Positions 47,310 to 57,090 are shown, counted from the stretch's first letter. The stretch: 64,000 nucleotides of DNA from Ruminococcus sp. HUN007 (GCF_000712055.1 NZ_JOOA01000002.1:2702001-2766000); one strand, 5' to 3'. Notes: generated from the letters alone by a model not told the origin. Made by a program: numbers and translations.

Positions 47310-48596
47310 ATGGGACTGAAACTCGATCGGGAGATCATTGCCGACGGTGTCGGATTTACAGAAATAACTGATCCTAAACTCAGGACAAGCGTACTGAAGA
47401 TCAAATTTGTTACGGAACTTTCAGGTGAGACTGCGCAGCTCAATTCTATCGTTTCACAGCTTATTCCGTCTTCGAACAGCCGCATAAAGACTTATTCCGA
47501 AATGTCAGACAGACTCGATGCACTTTACGGTTCATCGCTTTACAGCGATACCAGCAAGAACGGTGACTGCCAGACGATCACCGTATCGGCTGACTGCATC
47601 GACAACCGTTTTGCTTTTGATTCAGAGGATATTCTCGGTGAACTTCTTGACATAATAAATGACTGTATTTTTTCGCCCAATACAGATGAAAACGGATTTG
47701 ACAAAACTGAATTTGAACTTAAAAGAAGAGAACTTATTGAAAGTATCTATTCCGATATAAACAATAAAAGATGGTATGCAATGCTCAGGGCTCAGAGGCA
47801 TATTTTTAAGGGTGAGCCCGGTGAGTATTCCGTATACGGTACGGTAGAAAATGCGGAGAAAATAACTCCGCGTCAGGCATATGACGCATATCTGTGGCTT
47901 TTAAAGACAGCAGTTATCGAAATATACTTCGTTTCACCGGTTACCGATCATTCGGCTAAGGAACGTTTCAGAAAGATGTTTTCCGGCATGGAACGTGAAG
48001 TCCAGAATGTTCGTTTCCGTTCGGTAAGTCCTCTCAAGGCTGAAGTGTGCCGCGTTACGGAAAAGGTAAAAATGAAGCAGACAAAAGTCATAATGGCTTT
48101 CAAGTCAGCGACTGACAGCAAATATGCTGCGACTGTAATGGCCAGACTTTTTGGCGGAACGCCTTTCTCAAAACTGTTTTCAAACGTCAGGGAGAAAATG
48201 AGCCTTTGTTATTACTGTGCCGCTTCCTATGTTTTCAGCAAGGGAACGATGTTCGTTGAAAGCGGTGTTGAAACGGAGAATACGGAAAAACTCATTTCCG
48301 AAGTTCAGAATCAGCTTGACAGCATAAAGAACGGCGGCTTTACTGATGAGGAATTTGAAAACACTGTACGTTATCTCATCAATCTTGTGAACGGTGTGGA
48401 AGATTCACCGGGATCGGTCGTTACATGGTATTTTTCCGGACGCTGCTCTTCTGATGAGGTATCACCTGAAGAATATATCAGACGTCTTGAAAAGCTTACA
48501 CGTGAAGACATTATCGCGGCTGCACGTTCATTCAGTCTTGACACGGTATATGTAATGGAAGCTGATGCAGATTCAGAGGAGGATGACGATGAATAA
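47310..48596 (+). CDS. M16-family peptidase homologue without the zinc site (YmfF-like)
   Basis: 428 residues from ATG 47310 (AAAGG 9 nt upstream; the ATG at 47301 is too close). The two-lobed insulinase/processing-peptidase layout is recognisable (SVLKIKFVTELSGETAQLNSIVSQLI; SEMSDRLDALYGSSLYSD; NVREKMSLCYYCAASY), but the HxxEH zinc motif is absent. It overlaps the next gene, an M16 protein with HFLEH, by 8 bp. The pair matches Bacillus ymfF-ymfH: one inactive and one active subunit of a probable heterodimeric metalloprotease of unknown substrate. Confidence 0.85.
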   Translation: MGLKLDREIIADGVGFTEITDPKLRTSVLKIKFVTELSGETAQLNSIVSQLIPSSNSRIKTYSEMSDRLDALYGSSLYSDTSKNGDCQTITVSADCIDNRFAFDSEDILGELLDIINDCIFSPNTDENGFDKTEFELKRRELIESIYSDINNKRWYAMLRAQRHIFKGEPGEYSVYGTVENAEKITPRQAYDAYLWLLKTAVIEIYFVSPVTDHSAKERFRKMFSGMEREVQNVRFRSVSPLKAEVCRVTEKVKMKQTKVIMAFKSATDSKYAATVMARLFGGTPFSKLFSNVREKMSLCYYCAASYVFSKGTMFVESGVETENTEKLISEVQNQLDSIKNGGFTDEEFENTVRYLINLVNGVEDSPGSVVTWYFSGRCSSDEVSPEEYIRRLEKLTREDIIAAARSFSLDTVYVMEADADSEEDDDE

Positions 48597-49863
48597 GGAG
48601 ATCATCACCAGCAGTATAACAGGTGATTCCTATACAAGAATAAAGCATAAGAGCGGTCTCGATATACTTGTATGGGAAATGCCGGGATATTCATCAGCCG
48701 AGGCACTTTTCGGAACAAAATACGGTTCCATCAATACACGTTTCAGAACCCTTAATGACACCGGCTACACAACGGTTCCGGAAGGTATCGCACATTTTCT
48801 TGAGCACAAGCTTTTTGAAAATGAAGACTGCGACGCTTTCGCCCAGTATGCAAAAACCGGTGCATCGGCCAATGCCTACACTTCATTTGACAAGACCTGC
48901 TATCTTTTCAGCTGCACGAAGAATTTCAACGAGTCGCTGAAGATTCTTTTAAGTTTTGTGCAGAATCCGTATTTTACTGAAGAAACAGTGGAAAAGGAAC
49001 AGGGGATAATCGCACAGGAGATCAGAATGTGCAACGACAATCCCGGAAACCGCTGCTTTTACAATATGCTGAAATGCCTTTATCATGAACATCCGGTAAA
49101 GATAGATATAGCAGGTACGGTCGACAGCATAAAGCAGATAAATGCAGATCTCCTTTACAAGTGCTACAACACGTTCTATAACCTTAACAACATGGTGCTC
49201 GTTGCAGCAGGAAACGTAAATACAGATGAGATCCTTGCAATTGCCGATGAAAAGCTTCGTATGTGCGAGGACATAAAGCTCGAAACAGTATTCCCTGATG
49301 AACCGGATACTGTTGTTCAGAAGAAAATTACTGAAAAAATGTCAGTCGGACTGCCGGTCTTCAACATTGGTTTCAAGTCGGCGCCGGGAAGCGGCTATGA
49401 AGTTGTGAAGAATGAAATAGTGCTGTTTACGGCATTAAGCGTTATTTCAAACGCTGCTTCGGATTTCTACAGAAAGATGATGGCAGACGGGCTTATCAAT
49501 TCATCATTCTCAAATGAAGTATTTTCAGGTGACGGTTACTTTTCCGCAATAGCCGGCGGTGAGTCGAAGGATCCTGATGAAGTGTATGAGCGCCTTATGA
49601 ACGAGATAGCGCGTGTGAAGAGGGAAGGAATTGACCGCAGCCTTTTTGAAAGTATAAGAAAATATACCTACGGTTCAGTTATCAAGGAACTTGAAAGTCC
49701 TGAACAGGCTGCATCGCTTCTCATAAACAGTTATTTCTCCGGAACCAGCGCGTTTGACGGAATGAGGGCTATCTCGGAGATGACATATGATGATGTTATG
49801 AATGCAATAAACGAAAGACTTGATCCTGAAAAAGCTGTTCTTTCAGTGATCGAACCGCAGTAA
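48589..49863 (+). CDS. M16-family zinc metallopeptidase (YmfH-like)
   Basis: 424 residues, ATG 48589 overlapping the previous stop (GAGGAGGATG upstream). The zinc site HFLEHKLFE (HxxEH) and the downstream Glu in EQGIIAQEIRMCNDNP complete an active M16B peptidase; PEGIAHFLEHKLFE is the family's best signature. It is translationally coupled with the inactive partner upstream. No signal peptide: cytosolic. lgt follows after 16 bp. Confidence 0.9.
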   Translation: MNKEIITSSITGDSYTRIKHKSGLDILVWEMPGYSSAEALFGTKYGSINTRFRTLNDTGYTTVPEGIAHFLEHKLFENEDCDAFAQYAKTGASANAYTSFDKTCYLFSCTKNFNESLKILLSFVQNPYFTEETVEKEQGIIAQEIRMCNDNPGNRCFYNMLKCLYHEHPVKIDIAGTVDSIKQINADLLYKCYNTFYNLNNMVLVAAGNVNTDEILAIADEKLRMCEDIKLETVFPDEPDTVVQKKITEKMSVGLPVFNIGFKSAPGSGYEVVKNEIVLFTALSVISNAASDFYRKMMADGLINSSFSNEVFSGDGYFSAIAGGESKDPDEVYERLMNEIARVKREGIDRSLFESIRKYTYGSVIKELESPEQAASLLINSYFSGTSAFDGMRAISEMTYDDVMNAINERLDPEKAVLSVIEPQ

Positions 49864-49879
49864 ACCGGAGGGATATACA

Positions 49880-50963
49880 ATGGATCTTACAACACTTGGC
49901 CTTGAACCGGATCAGATCTCGTTTCCCGGACTCGGGATCGACCGGCTGAATATAAGCAGTACGGCATTTACCCTGTTCGGGGTGAATATAGCCTGGTATG
50001 GTATTATAATTGCATGCGGAATGATGCTTGCTATAGTTTTCGGACTCTCGCAGGTGAAAAAAATTCGGTATAAGTCCTGACCGTGCCACCGATGTCATTC
50101 TTGCAGGAATAATCGGCGGAATAATCGGCGCCAGAGCTTACTACGTACTCATGAACCTTGACTATTATTCAAAGGACTGGAAATCAGTCTTCATGACCCG
50201 AAACGGCGGACTTGCCATCTACGGCGGAATAATCGGTGCGCTTCTTGCAGGTCTTGTCGCATGCAGAATAAGAAAAGTAAAGGTTCTTCCGATGTTTGAC
50301 GTTGCAGCAATGGGCTTCTTCATCGGTCAGTCCATCGGCAGATGGGGAAATTTCTTTAACCATGAAGCTTTCGGCAGCAACACCGATCTTCCGTGGGGAA
50401 TGACAAGCGGAAGAATACAGTCGTGGATAACAGAAAACGCCGGAACTTCAAAAATTCTCGAAGGGCTGACACCTGAAAGAGCAGTTCATCCGTGCTTCCT
50501 CTACGAATCCATCTGGTGCCTTCTCGGCTTCATAATACTTTTTCTCGTTTCACGAAAAAGAAAATATGACGGTCAGATCCTTCTTCTCTACATCTTTTGG
50601 TATGGCCTCGGAAGAACCTTCATAGAAGGCCTCAGAACCGATAGCCTTATGCTCGGTAACATCCGAATCTCACAGGCACTTGCATGTATCTCATCCATAG
50701 CCGCCCTCATTCTCCTCTTTGCAGTCGGTTCAAAAGTAAAAAGAATGGGCGGCGACTACGTCTTCTACAAAGACACCGAAGAATCCAGAGCACTCCTGGC
50801 AGCTGACGCTGCAGCCAAAACCACAGGTGCAGCCGAAGAGGCGAAGGGCCATAGGGCGACCGAAGGAAGTGCAGAGCTCGATCGCAAAGCCCCTGTAGAA
50901 GGATCTGAGGACACAGAAGAAAATACAGAGGCTGCTGAAGAAGTAGAGAAAGAATCTGACTAA
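49880..50963 (+). CDS. lgt: Prolipoprotein diacylglyceryl transferase, one frame break
   Basis: About 360 residues after bridging a break at the A7 run 50057-50063 (one A too many): VKKI... becomes VKKFGISPDRATDVILAG, as in the family. GGAGG lies 11 nt before ATG. Multi-pass membrane enzyme with WYGIIIACGMMLAI, RNGGLAIYGGIIGA, the catalytic-region SIGRWGNFFNHEAFG, PCFLYESIWCLLGF and YGLGRTFIEGLRTDSL. It transfers diacylglycerol from phosphatidylglycerol to the lipobox Cys of lipoproteins such as the two encoded at 31906 and 35451. An ~80-residue Ala/Glu-rich C-terminal tail is beyond the family norm. Confidence 0.9.
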
Positions 50964-51004
50964 CAATAATAATTGAAATATAACTTAAAAGGAGAATTAT
51001 AAAA

Positions 51005-51859
51005 ATGGCAAAAATAATAAGCGGAAAAGAAGTATCTGCAAAAGTAAAAAACGAAGTTAAGGAAAAAACACTTGAACTGAAAAACAAAGGCATTGAAGTA
51101 GGCCTTGCAGTAGTTATCGTAGGCGATGATCCTGCATCAAGAGTATATGTAAACAACAAGAAGAAAGCCTGCGAGGAAGTCGGCTTTACTTCATACGAAT
51201 ACGCTCTTCCGGCAGAAACAACAGAAGCAGAGCTCCTCGCCCTCGTTGACAAACTCAATAAGGACGACAAGGTAAACGGCATACTCGTTCAGCTCCCTGT
51301 TCCGAAACACATCAACGAAACAGCTGTTATCAACGCTATTTCACCGGACAAGGACGTTGACGCTTTCCACCCTGTAAACGTAGGAAAGATCATGATCGGC
51401 GACTACGCATTCCTTCCGTGTACACCGGCAGGCGTAATGGAACTCATCGACAGCACAGGCGTTGAGATCGCCGGCAAGTCATGCGTAGTGATCGGCAGAA
51501 GCAATATCGTAGGCAAGCCTATGTCAATGCTCCTTCTCCACAGAAGCGGCACAGTTACCATCTGTCACTCAAAGACAAAGAACCTTAAGGAGATCTGCGC
51601 AAATGCTGACATCCTTGTTGCAGCAGTCGGAAGACCGAACTTCGTTACAGGCGACATGGTTAAGGAAGGCGCAGTAGTTATCGACGTTGGCATCAACCGC
51701 CTTGAAAACGGCAAGCTCTGCGGAGATGTAAACTATGAAGAAGCAGAAAAGAAAGCAGCATTTATCACACCTGTACCGGGCGGCGTAGGACCAATGACTA
51801 TAGCAATGCTCATGAAGAATACTCTTACAGCTGCAATGATAAAGAATAATTTAATGTAA
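51005..51859 (+). CDS. folD: Methylenetetrahydrofolate dehydrogenase/cyclohydrolase
   Basis: 284 residues, AAAGGAG before ATG. Signatures: [24 protein letters not shown] (with the catalytic Lys), [13 protein letters not shown], the second FolD signature [28 protein letters not shown] and [15 protein letters not shown]. The bifunctional enzyme interconverts methylene-, methenyl- and formyl-tetrahydrofolate for purine and one-carbon metabolism. Its TAA stop lies inside the left end of dispersed-element copy 6. Confidence 0.97.
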   Translation: MAKIISGKEVSAKVKNEVKEKTLELKNKGIEVGLAVVIVGDDPASRVYVNNKKKACEEVGFTSYEYALPAETTEAELLALVDKLNKDDKVNGILVQLPVPKHINETAVINAISPDKDVDAFHPVNVGKIMIGDYAFLPCTPAGVMELIDSTGVEIAGKSCVVIGRSNIVGKPMSMLLLHRSGTVTICHSKTKNLKEICANADILVAAVGRPNFVTGDMVKEGAVVIDVGINRLENGKLCGDVNYEEAEKKAAFITPVPGGVGPMTIAMLMKNTLTAAMIKNNLM

Positions 51860-51967
51860 GGAAAACACTGATCTGTTCATAAATCACCGGGGACCGGGGT
51901 GAAGCCCGCAAATTCCCTTCTCCGTAAATCCGGCGAAGCAGGATTTACGGTTTGATCAGTGATAAAC
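51857..51967 (+). repeat. Dispersed palindromic element, copy 6
   Basis: 111 bp starting exactly at the folD stop codon (TAAGGAAAACACTGAT). The 3' end is eroded (ATCAGTGATAAAC). The third stem reads CCGTAAATCC...GGATTTACGG, keeping the GT/AC pair variant seen in copy 1. It lies 40 bp before the GGDEF gene. Confidence 0.8.
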
Positions 51968-52006
51968 AGATTACTATTTTATGAGAGAATTAAAGGGGGT
52001 ATCATT

Positions 52007-53423
52007 ATGGACTTTCAGGCACTTGCAGACAGCTTCTACGCAGCTGCCAGTATAGTCTCTGTAGAAAAACTTGAAAACGGAAACTACGGAAAAATCTGTA
52101 TCATAGCAGGCAACAGACCGTATCTTGATACGATAGAACATCCTATGCCGGGTGTTGAGATGAAAACGACAAAATTTATTCCCGGCAGTGAGTACACTAC
52201 CTACATGCCGCCGGATCTGAACTTTGAAAATTCGTGTTATGCTGCTGCGGTAAGTAAAAAAAAGCATTCATGCCTATGCACATCCTGAACGTTACAACGT
52301 CTGGTTCAATATGTCGTTCATCCCGCTTATGTATGAAGACGGCAACATCTGTTACTGCATCTATACAGTCGAGATAGATCTTAAGCCGGATGCAAGAAGA
52401 ATGTCAACCATTTCTTCAGACACAGCATCTTCTGTACTTGAAACCTGTATAAGACTCAGAAGCCACGGGGATTTCCGTGAAACTATGAATGCGGTCTGTG
52501 AGGATATCCGTGATCTCTGCGGTTCCGATCACTGCTGTATCATCAGCCTCGATACATCGAAGAGAAAATGTTCCGTTCTCTGTGAGGCTCATTCCGTTAA
52601 GCTTGAACACGGAACTATCGGCGATATGATAGATGACTCGTTTTTCGATATGGCATATTCGTGGCTCGACACGATCGCAGGCAGCAACTGCATTCTGGTC
52701 AGAAACGAACATGATATGGAAACGCTGAAAGAACGAAATCCTGAATGGTATCATTCAATGAAATCAAACGGAACAAGAAACATCGTTCTTTTTCCGCTGA
52801 CTTTCAATGAAGAACTTCTCGGCTACATCTGGGCAGTGAATTTCAGAGAGGATGACGCCGGCAAGATCAAGGAAACTCTTGAACTTACAACATTCATACT
52901 TGCTTCGGAAATCTACAGCTACAGAATGATGGACGAACTGAATATTCTCAGCGCGACTGACATGCTTACAGGAGTAAACAACAGAAATGCAATGAACAAT
53001 TACGTTTCCGGGCTGGTTGAAACTACTGATGATGCAGTAAAGGGAAAAACGGTTTCAGTTGTTTTGGCTGACTTAAACGGCTTAAAGCGTGCCAATGACA
53101 ATGAGGGGCATGCCGCCGGCGATCTGCTCTTAAAGAAGGCTGCGCTTGTTCTTCAGAAATTTTTTACCGGCAGTAATATATACCGTGCCGGCGGAGATGA
53201 GTTCGTTGTGATTTCAGAAAACATATCAGAAGCTGAATTGACGGACAGACTCGGCAAACTCCGCGCAGCTACATCTCAGCCTGACGATGAAGTGTGCTTT
53301 GCAGTCGGAAGCAGTATCGGCAAAGCCGGCGATATACGCAGACTTATGCAGGAAGCGGATGCGTGTATGTATTCAGACAAGATACATTTCTACGAGCTTC
53401 ATCCGGAGCTTAAAAGAAACTGA
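52007..53423 (+). CDS. Diguanylate cyclase with novel N-terminal domain, one frame break
   Basis: About 471 residues once the A8 run at 52256-52263 is read as A7 (AVSKK-SIHAYAHPERYNVW). ATG 52007 with AAAGGGGG upstream. Layout: a ~140-residue N-terminal domain starting MDFQALADSF, shared with the protein at 63033 and not recognised; a GAF-like domain (CEDIRDLCGSDHCCIISLD); and a C-terminal GGDEF domain with TDMLTGVNNRNAM, LADLNGLKRANDNEGHAAGD and an intact AGGDEFVVI. It should make c-di-GMP, opposing the phosphodiesterase at 44805. No membrane segment. galE follows after 25 bp. Confidence 0.82.
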
Positions 53424-53448
53424 TAATAAAAACGGAGGATCAATACTA

Positions 53449-54474
53449 ATGTCAACAATACTTTTAGCAGGCGGTGCCGGTTATATCGGCTCCCACACTG
53501 CAGTGGAACTTTTAAACGCAGGATACGACGTTATCGTAGTCGATAACTACGCAAACAGCTGTCCGGAATCAATTAAGCGTGTTGAATCAATTACCGGAAA
53601 GTCAGTAAAGCTTTACGAGGCTGATGTAAGCGACAATGCAGCTATGGAAAAGATCTTTGCGGAAAACAAGATCGATGCTGTTATCCATTTCGCCGGACTC
53701 AAGGCAGTAGGCGAATCAGTTGCAATGCCGGTCGCATACTACAGAAACAACATCGACACAACACTTACTCTTCTTGAAACAATGAGTAAGTTTGATGTAA
53801 AGAACATCATTTTCAGCTCATCTGCAACAGTATACGGCGAAGCAAACAAGGTTCCGTACCTCGAAACAATGCCTCGCGGTGCCTGCACAAATCCGTACGG
53901 CTGGACAAAGTCAATGATGGAACAGATATTCGAAGACGCTGCAAAGGCTGATGAAAAGCTTTCAGTTGTTCTCTTAAGATACTTCAACCCGATCGGCGCT
54001 CACGAATCAGGAAGAATAGGTGAAGATCCGTCAGGAATACCGAACAACCTCATGCCGTATGTTACTCAGACAGCAGTAGGCAAGCGCGAATGCCTCACTA
54101 TTTTCGGAAACGACTATCCGACAAAGGACGGCACATGCACACGTGACTACATCCACGTTGTCGATCTTGCAAAGGGACATGTCAAGGCTATCGACTACAT
54201 CCTCGCCAACGATAAAGTATGCGAGATCTTCAACCTCGGTACAGGTACTCCGTACAGCGTAACCGAGATCGTCGAAACATTCGAACGTGTAAACAACATC
54301 AAGGTAAACCATATCTACGGCGCAAGAAGACCGGGCGACCTCGCTGAATGCTACGCAAACGCAGACAAGGCTCTTAAGGTCCTCGGCTGGAAGACAGAAA
54401 AGACACTCGAAGACATGTGCCGCGACTCATGGAACTGGCAGAAAAACAATCCGGAGGGTTACGGTAAGAAGTAA
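53449..54474 (+). CDS. galE: UDP-glucose 4-epimerase
   Basis: 341 residues from ATG 53449 (ACGGAGGATC upstream). NAD-binding LLAGGAGYIGSHTAVELLNAG, HFAGLKAVGESV, the catalytic Ser and Tyr-x-x-x-Lys (SSATVYG; YGWTKSMMEQ), LRYFNPIGAHESG and GTGTPYSVTEIV are standard for GalE. It interconverts UDP-glucose and UDP-galactose for the Leloir pathway and surface glycans. Probably co-transcribed with the GGDEF gene; a bidirectional terminator follows. Confidence 0.96.
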   Translation: MSTILLAGGAGYIGSHTAVELLNAGYDVIVVDNYANSCPESIKRVESITGKSVKLYEADVSDNAAMEKIFAENKIDAVIHFAGLKAVGESVAMPVAYYRNNIDTTLTLLETMSKFDVKNIIFSSSATVYGEANKVPYLETMPRGACTNPYGWTKSMMEQIFEDAAKADEKLSVVLLRYFNPIGAHESGRIGEDPSGIPNNLMPYVTQTAVGKRECLTIFGNDYPTKDGTCTRDYIHVVDLAKGHVKAIDYILANDKVCEIFNLGTGTPYSVTEIVETFERVNNIKVNHIYGARRPGDLAECYANADKALKVLGWKTEKTLEDMCRDSWNWQKNNPEGYGKK

Positions 54475-54480
54475 TAAAAC

Positions 54481-54520
54481 AACACCGCAGAGAAAATGAA
54501 TTCTCTGCGGTGTTCTGTTT
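54481..54520 (+). terminator. Bidirectional terminator between galE and the GH9 gene
   Basis: AACACCGCAGAGAA (54481-54494) and TTCTCTGCGGTGTT (54501-54514): a perfect 14-bp stem with a 6-nt loop, T-rich on both strands. It serves the convergent genes on either side. Confidence 0.88.
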
Positions 54521-54550
54521 ATATGTAAGGATTTCAGCGCGTTAAGAATA

Positions 54551-56998
54551 TCAGAACTTAGTGATCTTCTTTGAAATGTACTGTCTGATAGTTGCAAGGT
54601 CAGTAAGTGCAACCTTTCCGTCTTTGTCAACGTCTGCATTCTTTTTAGCATTGCCTGTAAGTTCCTTTTTGTCAACGAGACTGAGTGAAAGAACTGAAAG
54701 GTCTGTTACGTCGATCTTGCCGTCGCAGTTTACGTCACCTAAAATTGTTGAATCGTTTGTGGCTGTAGGTTCTGTCTCCGGTTCATCCTTGCCGCCCGGA
54801 TTTGTTTCTGTTTTTGTAGTAGTAACAGGTGCCGGAGAAGCTTTCTCAGGTTCTGTTGTAACAGGCTTAGGTGATTCTGTCGGCTTCGGTTCAGTTACCT
54901 TAGGCTCGGTTACCTTAGGTTCAGTAGCCTTCGGCTCTGTAACTGCTGGCTTCGCTGTTGTAACAACAGGATCCTTTGAAGGAGCAGTTGTCGGTGCCGG
55001 CTTCTTTGTAGGCTGTGCTGTCGGAGCAGATGTTCCGTCTGGTTCTGTACCGTAAACGAGTTCGCCGTTGTAGTAAACAGGAATGTATTCTGCTACAGCA
55101 CCATTCTTTTCGTCTGTGTCCATAATTCCCTTGTTTGAAGGGTCGTTTGAAGCATCCCAGCCGCTGCCGTAGTTAGGGAATACCATTGCGATAAGGAATT
55201 CACACTGATGTCTGCCTTCTGAGATAGGCATTGCTATCTTTCCGTCAGGCATTGTTACTTCGATGTAGTAGATGTTGCCCTTGTACTGTTTGAGTCCTGA
55301 GATCTCAGCGCCCTTGATGCCTTCACCGGCGTACATAGCACTCTGGTCACGGTCGCATCTTACAGCAACGTCTTCAGGATTGAGACCTTTTTCGATAACT
55401 TCTGAAAGATCAACGTAGTAACGGAATGACATGTTGTCCTGAACTCTTGCAGGCCATGCTGTGTGGTTTGTGAACTTAAGGCTTATAGTCGTGCCTGTGT
55501 CATCAAGAGTCTTCATGTTTGCTACAACGTAGTATTCAGGAGTTCTTTCTTCCGGTTCAGGGAAGTTAGGATCTGTCTTGCCGCCGTATTCTGATACCAT
55601 CTTGCAGAGAAGAGCAGTGAAACCAGCGTTATAGTCTGTAGCAACTTCGTTGTTGATGTAGTTTTTGCGGTCATCTACGAATGAGCCGTCCTGATTCGGA
55701 CCACCTACAAGTGCTCCGTAAAGGATGTGACGTGATTCTTCAGGAGTATCCATGGCGTTTTTCCATGAACCGTGTGCAGTTCTGTGGTGCGGGTTCTTTG
55801 GTGAGGTTTCGTCAAGACCAACAACGTAGCACATGCTGTTCGGATTGTCACCGAGAATGTAGTTGATCTGAGTTTCATAGAATTTCTTGTACTTATCCTT
55901 GTTTGGTGAATCCTTAAGGATGGTGTCAGAAGCAACAGCAGCAATGAAACCGCCTGTTGCTGCATATCTGAGACAGCCCCATGTATCGATATATACGAGA
56001 CCGCCATCGAGCTTCTTTGCGTCGTTTGCCAGATAATCAACGTGCTTCTGAACATGATTTATATATTCTTCATTACCGGTGTTGATAGCGTAGAGGAGCA
56101 TACCGCCCTGCATAACGTCGTCCCAGCAGTGGCACCAGGTATACTTGAGTACGCTCTGACCGAGTTCTTTATCAAGATTCTTAATATATGACGTAGCCTT
56201 GTCGAGGTAATCCTTGTTGCCTGTTGCAATGTAGAGCCAGTTTGCAGCGTAGAAGAGTTCATCGTAGAAGTGGCTTGAACGGTAGAATCCTGATGCGTCA
56301 CTGTCGTTGTAGTCAGCATCGCTCTTTGCAGTGTCAGCTATCTTGAAGAGGCTTTCAGCGTGCTTGATGTAGCCGTCAGTCTTGGAAGTCTTGCCCTTGA
56401 GTGCAGCAGCACCGGCAGCAAGAGCGGCAGCCATTTCACCGCATACAGCTGAGCCTGTACCTGTGTAGTAAGGTCTCTTGTAGTATGAACCTTCCTTAAG
56501 TGCGTATTCGTAAAGTTCAACAGGTCCCCACCATGTGTGGTCCTCAGTACCGTTACCTACCTGGAATACAGCTTCATCACCGAGATCACAGTCAGCGAGA
56601 TAGTCGAGAACATATTCGAGGTTGTTCTGATAGATCTCGTACTGACCTATTTTTTCAACACCGTCGCCGTACTGGTAAAGGCCCCAAGCGAGCATTGAAG
56701 CTGAGTAAGCCATAGGAAGGTTGAATTTTACGTGGTCGCCGGCATCGTACCATCCGCCCTTGATCTCGTCGTCCATGGTACAGTTGCCTTTCCATTCAAC
56801 TCTGTTCCATTCAGGAAGCTCATTGGCCTGCTGACATTCGTAGAAGTAGAGTGACTGCTGGAGCGCACCTGCATAGTTACCGACGCTTGAAGCAGCAGCG
56901 GCATCTGCAGTATTTACAGAAACCGGAGCAGCTGCTGAAGCTGCAGAAGCAACCATTGAAAATGCGAGTACTGAAGAAACGATTCTCTTCATCTTCAT
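54551..56998 (-). CDS. GH9 endoglucanase with CBM3c and dockerin
   Basis: 815 residues, ATG 56998 with AAGGAGG 9 nt upstream. Order: signal peptide (1 to about 34); GH9 catalytic domain (about 38-470) with the base-bearing DAGDH (85-89), WCHCWDDVMQGG, NPHHRTAHGSW and the proton-donor block NEVATDYNAGF (about 450); a CBM3c-like module (about 485-625, YYVVANMKTLDDTG onward) that in this enzyme type feeds cellulose chains into the cleft; a Pro/Thr-rich linker with TEPK repeats; and a type I dockerin (GDVNCDGKIDVTDLSVLSL, ADVDKDGKVALTDLATI). It is a processive-type cellulase that docks on a cellulosomal cohesin outside the cell. Own promoter with a palindrome downstream. Confidence 0.96.
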   Translation of the reverse strand: MKMKRIVSSVLAFSMVASAASAAAPVSVNTADAAAASSVGNYAGALQQSLYFYECQQANELPEWNRVEWKGNCTMDDEIKGGWYDAGDHVKFNLPMAYSASMLAWGLYQYGDGVEKIGQYEIYQNNLEYVLDYLADCDLGDEAVFQVGNGTEDHTWWGPVELYEYALKEGSYYKRPYYTGTGSAVCGEMAAALAAGAAALKGKTSKTDGYIKHAESLFKIADTAKSDADYNDSDASGFYRSSHFYDELFYAANWLYIATGNKDYLDKATSYIKNLDKELGQSVLKYTWCHCWDDVMQGGMLLYAINTGNEEYINHVQKHVDYLANDAKKLDGGLVYIDTWGCLRYAATGGFIAAVASDTILKDSPNKDKYKKFYETQINYILGDNPNSMCYVVGLDETSPKNPHHRTAHGSWKNAMDTPEESRHILYGALVGGPNQDGSFVDDRKNYINNEVATDYNAGFTALLCKMVSEYGGKTDPNFPEPEERTPEYYVVANMKTLDDTGTTISLKFTNHTAWPARVQDNMSFRYYVDLSEVIEKGLNPEDVAVRCDRDQSAMYAGEGIKGAEISGLKQYKGNIYYIEVTMPDGKIAMPISEGRHQCEFLIAMVFPNYGSGWDASNDPSNKGIMDTDEKNGAVAEYIPVYYNGELVYGTEPDGTSAPTAQPTKKPAPTTAPSKDPVVTTAKPAVTEPKATEPKVTEPKVTEPKPTESPKPVTTEPEKASPAPVTTTKTETNPGGKDEPETEPTATNDSTILGDVNCDGKIDVTDLSVLSLSLVDKKELTGNAKKNADVDKDGKVALTDLATIRQYISKKITKF

Positions 56999-57035
56999 TT
57001 TTGATATCCTCCTTAAATTTTAAAACCATTAAATA

Positions 57036-57049
57036 ATCACGAACGTGAT
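57036..57049 (-). promoter_or_regulatory. Palindromic operator candidate in the GH9 gene leader
   Basis: ATCACG-AA-CGTGAT, a perfect 6+6 inverted repeat located just downstream of the -10 box of the GH9 promoter (about +6 to +19). The position would let a dimeric repressor block transcription start; the regulator is unknown. Confidence 0.5.
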
Positions 57050-57061
57050 CCAACTATTTAA

Positions 57062-57090
57062 ATTATCGCATTTATCAATACCTTTGTCAA
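57062..57090 (-). promoter_or_regulatory. Promoter of the GH9 gene
   Basis: On the minus strand TTGACA (57090-57085), a 17-bp spacer and GATAAT (57067-57062). The strong -35 fits a well-expressed gene. The remaining region to 57212 shows no gene. Confidence 0.75.
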
